From contig SAXG01000004.1 in assembly GCA_012932865.1 (NCBI GenBank), positions 186,001-250,000 on the forward strand: a stretch of 64,000 nucleotides of DNA, given 5' to 3'. The position numbers were made by a program, and so were the translations under genes. Each line of letters begins with the position of its first letter. Within the stretch, counting starts at the first letter, position 1. The DNA comes from Amylostereum areolatum (Eukaryota > Basidiomycota > Agaricomycetes > Russulales > Stereaceae). The notes beneath the pieces are model-generated. The model saw only the letters and a list, made by a program, of their open reading frames with translations. It ran no database searches and was not told the DNA's origin. Of the stretch, positions 60,701-64,000 are shown one piece after another.

Positions 60701-61045
60701 TAGATCCATAGACATGAAATGACTGTACCCTTCAGCGCCAGGATCTTTTGGTGTGGGTGCATGATGGCCGAGTCGGCCGCGGCCATGGGTCGGCGGATAA
60801 CGTTATTTGCATCGCTGAGGTCGACGATGACAAGCTGGTTCTGTTCGTTGACCTTCTCCCGAACACAAATGAAGTGGTCGGATTCTAGTGTCAAGGTCTA
60901 TGTACGAAGAATGCAAAGGCAAGTGAGCCTGTGCGACGTGTTCACCAGTAAGAACGCGCACCTGGAATGAGATAGAAGCGGGCTGAATGCCCAAACTCGA
61001 CAACTGGAGATGTTCTGAGAACGCGATAGGCTTTGTGATATCCAT
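54783..61045 (-). CDS. CHC1: Clathrin heavy chain
   Basis: Triskelion subunit of clathrin coats for endocytosis and Golgi-endosome traffic. The start at 61045 gives [20 protein letters not shown]. The N-terminal propeller follows ([53 protein letters not shown]). The linker and heavy-chain repeats run through [98 protein letters not shown] and [20 protein letters not shown]. The C-terminus is QMTGFGAF, reached by an intron with a gattgcag acceptor. About 1,680 residues, the family's normal size, in roughly 20 exons. One frame offset: an extra base at about 57186-57187 between [10 protein letters not shown] and [20 protein letters not shown]. The encoded sequence is otherwise intact. Confidence 0.99.
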
Positions 61046-61334
61046 AGCGAAAGGAGGGAGGGGGGGTCGTGAAAGCCGTCGTACGGCGGGATGGGATGGA
61101 GGACGCGTTGGCGGTGTTGCTGGGCAACTTCGCGTTTCCGGGTCAATTTGGGCTTGTTTACTCGCGCCGGCCCGCAGCCTCTACTGTCTTGACCTCGAAC
61201 GGAAGACCCTCGACCCTCGAACTCGACAATGCTAATATTGACCACGCCCATAGCCCAGTATAAATCCGGCTCATACATCATTGCAGTACGGTGGATTGCT
61301 ACATCAAATACCATACACATTTTATTACATGACC
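61046..61334. promoter_or_regulatory. Promoter and leader of clathrin heavy chain
   Basis: 289 bp between the clathrin start (61045, -) and the PQ-loop gene's stop (61335, -). The sequence next to the start is C/T-rich on the coding strand (cccccctccctcctttcgct), a typical leader. The right part is AT-rich and likely the PQ-loop gene's 3' end. Confidence 0.5.
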
Positions 61335-62429
61335 CTACTCTTCTGCCAATGCCAATGCTTGCTCTAGATCATCATCGTCCTCCAAAACAGTGGGAGGTGC
61401 CTTGTTGCCGTAGATCAACCGCTGGGCTACAATGGCTAAAAATTTCCTCTTATAAGGAGAAGATCTTCCCAAGAATTCTTGACTTACCAAAGTCAATGGA
61501 CAATTGAAATACGGCGCACACCTTGAACTGCAGAGGCGAAGACTGCAGGAAAAAGTACACGAGTCTACGAAATAGTTGAACGTGACTGTACGGTATAGGA
61601 GAGCGATACGCACTTGAAGGAGTCTCCCCCAACCCAGCCAACAAGAGTTGAAGCCCTGAATCCGTACAGCGTCTTGTTCTTGAAGTTGCTGTCATCGTAA
61701 CGCATAAGCACAAGGGAAGCAAAGAGTCTATACGCACACATACCTTATGAGCTGAGGAATAGGAAGCGTGCTTTCCAGTCCAAGGGCGACAAATCCCAGC
61801 ACGTCAATAAAGAGCTCCATGCGCCCAAAAATTAAATATAGGATGGTGAGGCAGACACTAGGCGAAACGTCAGCGTTATGAGAGTTAGAGTATAAGAAGG
61901 GGGAACCAACATATAACCGGCGAGAAATTCTACGTGTTGAGCATATGTCGGCCACTGCCAGAATGACAGTGGTCGTGTCGAAGTGCCCAAGTTTTCCGGA
62001 CTCAAGGTGGGGCGGTAGCGTATGCAAATATACAGCAGAACGAGCTGCAAAATGGTATATAAGACGTTTCTAGGGTTCAAAAAGATGCACAAACCTGCGC
62101 CAATATCATGAAGATCGACTGCAACAACAGCGCAAACTCAAACTGGTTGCCCAACCAGAAGAAACACCTCATGATGTTCGCCAAAAGCCTGAATGAACAT
62201 TTGGAACAGAAGTCGAGGACGCAAGAGTAATAAACGCACAATACCGCGCAGATGTCCCTGGAGAAACCAGTGGAATCTCTGCAGGTCGAATGAGGGCGCG
62301 TACAGGGTGACATGGAGTGATATGCTGCTACCTCTTGCGAACCATTGAGTATGCTTGATCAGCGTACACGAGTGGTGGACCGACTGCCATGCCTATGGAG
62401 GCCAGGGTGGATATCCATGACGGAAACAT
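61335..62429 (-). CDS. PQ-loop family membrane protein (PQLC1/Any1-like)
   Basis: A predicted multi-pass protein of about 245 residues. The closest families are human PQLC1 (SLC66A2) and yeast Any1, which acts in endosomal phospholipid distribution; orthology is inferred from layout. The start is at 62429: MFPSWISTLASIGMAVGPPL then VYADQAYSMVRKR, the first PQ-loop-like helix pair. DSTGFSRDICAVLLLANIMR, CFFWLGNQFEFALLLQSIFM, ILAQLVLLYICIRYRP, HVEFLAGYIVCLTILYLIFG, VLGFVALGLESTLPIPQLIS (the second PQ motif) and NKTLYGFRASTLVGWVGGDS follow. The tail is acidic (VLEDDDDLEQALALAEE). Seven introns of about 50 nt fit GT-AG, with no frame offset. Confidence 0.9.
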
Positions 62430-64000
62430 AGGTATGTGCGAAGGAGAAGACGATGGTTGTGGCAGCCTACAGCGGAATTCCGGGTTGACAATGACGTTGC
62501 TCGGCTCACCGCCCCCGGCGCGTCGCGCAAACGCGAAGCGCCACGTGATCCGCGAACACCGTCGCCGCCGGCTCGTCGGCCGCTGCCTCCGAAGTTCTGT
62601 ACGGTGCCACAAGTACAACCCAACAGACAACTTACCCCCTGTCCTAGTTTCCTCAACTCGCTCAAAACGCGCCAGTGACCAGTGTAAAACTTGACAGAAG
62701 ATGTCATGAACAAGCTAACGTAACTGCCAGTGTGGCGAGGCCTGGCAATGCCGACGCTCTAACGGAGAACCCAGAAATTGCAACTGATACAATCATCTTT
62801 ACCGAATTGTTGCGCTTGCCCCACTCCAAATCAAGGCCACTCCTCCTACAGCACCCCCGCCGTCGCTATCCTTGTTGCCCCCCAATCGAAGCCCGGTCTG
62901 CCTCCTTATTTTTCTCTGTTCGGGTCAAGCTGTCGATGCATTCACCCATCAATATCTACAGGATCACCCTTTTACTGTCCCGTGCGGAAGGATGATTGGT
63001 AAACCGTTATACACCAACCCGAGCCCGGGCACTTCATTCAAGGGCGAATTGCACCATGGCCCGCCGCTTTCTCTGTGTGGGTGGCGCGTATTAAATCCGT
63101 ACGATATTTGACCGTACGATGATCACGGAGGACCGCGATAAAGCCGAGAAATCAACTCGCCAACGCGATATATATTGCCAAAAGGTGTGTGCTCTCTCTC
63201 TTATTCTTCTTGCTCATCCGCCTCGTCGGCTTAGCCTTGTTGATTTTTCGTCAGCGGGATAGTGTAATAAGATTGATTTTATCTCGCCTCCGGATCCTTT
63301 GTCACTGCTTGCGAAGGTAAATTAAAATGCCTTGCAGCATCGGCGCGTTTTCTTACCACCGTCGCTATTCCTGTAGGCTCGTTCTGATGATTGACCTATG
63401 CAAGGTCAACAGCCGCATCACCCGTTTATCGTGTTCCTTCTGGTCCTTGCCGACTTCTCATGGTCAATTATATGGAACGAAACTATCCATCGTGTTCTTG
63501 AATCCTGTCACTCGATTGTGTCAACGGAAGTCCTCTGCTTCCCGGACCAAGTCGGCGCACAAGCATCTCATGCCCGGGGAAATTTTGTTGAGCCGCTAGA
63601 GAGTGCCAGTACGACGGCCTCCGTGGTGGTTATCTCATTCACCTTAACCCCTCGATTAGCAAGGTGTTTATTGAGCTATTGACAAGCCTTTCATACAGGT
63701 TCACCATTCTACATCATCTATTCTCTGACGTTGATCATACCAAGCCCACTCTCCGCGCCAACATCTACCCCTGCGGAGCGCGCATGTTTGGAATCTGTTT
63801 TCGATGCAGCGTGTTCTGGGTACACTCGTCACAGTCACCGAGACTCACGCGTACTATGCATGTACTCGGCGATCGGCGCCACGGCCTTTTGAAGTCGAAC
63901 GGCCAGTGCACGGCCACCCATGTATATCAGTCATCCAGGCCTCGACGGCGCGATAACGGCCAGTATCACAAACAGAAGTGCGTGTCCCCATCGTGTCCTA
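62430..64000. other. Right-edge region upstream of the PQ-loop gene
   Basis: No gene is supported. The left part holds the PQ-loop promoter, with a CACGTG E-box near 62541-62548 (gccacgtgatcc). Several overlapping plus-strand frames (for example 62675-62995 and 63398-63682) lack motifs and good splice structure. A paired gtacgat repeat (ccgtacgatatttgaccgta) lies near 63098-63120. Confidence 0.45.

Noticed and set aside
1..64000. A biosynthetic cluster, mating-type locus or mobile-element island
   Set aside because: Gene content is housekeeping and regulatory; there are no synthases, pheromone receptors, homeodomain pairs, reverse transcriptases or transposases.

Overview
This is nuclear DNA of a filamentous basidiomycete, most likely an Agaricomycete. 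The evidence is dense, intron-rich genes on both strands. Introns are 45-75 nt with donors such as gtgcgt, gtacgt and gtaagt. Leaders are pyrimidine-rich, and the proteins have fungal-type architectures (LisH/Flo8-type regulator, Mms22, Zn2Cys6 regulators, Rho3). I see no tRNA, rRNA, CRISPR array, integrase or intact transposon.

Layout, left to right. A Flo8-type LisH regulator (935-3356, -) and a triple START-domain membrane protein (4313-9936, -). Pyridoxal kinase (10145-11461, +) converging on ARP2 (11591-13085, -). A gap with one small gene candidate, then SDA1 (15992-18651, +) converging on an Mms22/Mus7-type repair scaffold (18834-24649, -). The scaffold diverges from an ADF-H/PH actin-binding protein (24991-26736, +). 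CAF40/CNOT9 (27198-28467, +) converges on a His-rich MSC2-type zinc transporter (28867-32198, -). Next come a Zn2Cys6 regulator (32587-36192, -), a coiled-coil protein (36880-38316, -) and a CUE/CCCH/SMR protein (38923-41813, -). After a repeat-bearing gap come TSR4 (44602-46215, -), a small gene candidate (46862-47221, +) and a second Zn2Cys6 regulator (47452-50892, +). Then RHO3 (53188-54373, +), clathrin heavy chain (54783-61045, -) and a PQ-loop membrane protein (61335-62429, -).

Most genes are housekeeping. ARP2, the ADF-H/PH protein, RHO3 and clathrin heavy chain all serve polarised growth, actin and endocytosis. SDA1 and TSR4 serve ribosome assembly. CAF40 and the CUE/SMR protein serve mRNA turnover and translation quality control. 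Three regulators (one LisH, two Zn2Cys6) are present.

The less ordinary signals are four. The two Zn2Cys6 regulators are paralogues lying in inverted orientation with shared microexons. A degenerate dispersed element ending in a roughly 19-bp minisatellite occurs twice in opposite orientation (about 3500-3975 and 42420-42960). The zinc transporter has a very long His-rich loop. Finally, single-base reading-frame offsets are common in conserved genes between 2.6 and 31.6 kb but almost absent further right. All protein calls come from reading translated exons by eye; splice sites were placed from GT/GC-AG signals and family conservation, so individual exon edges are provisional.
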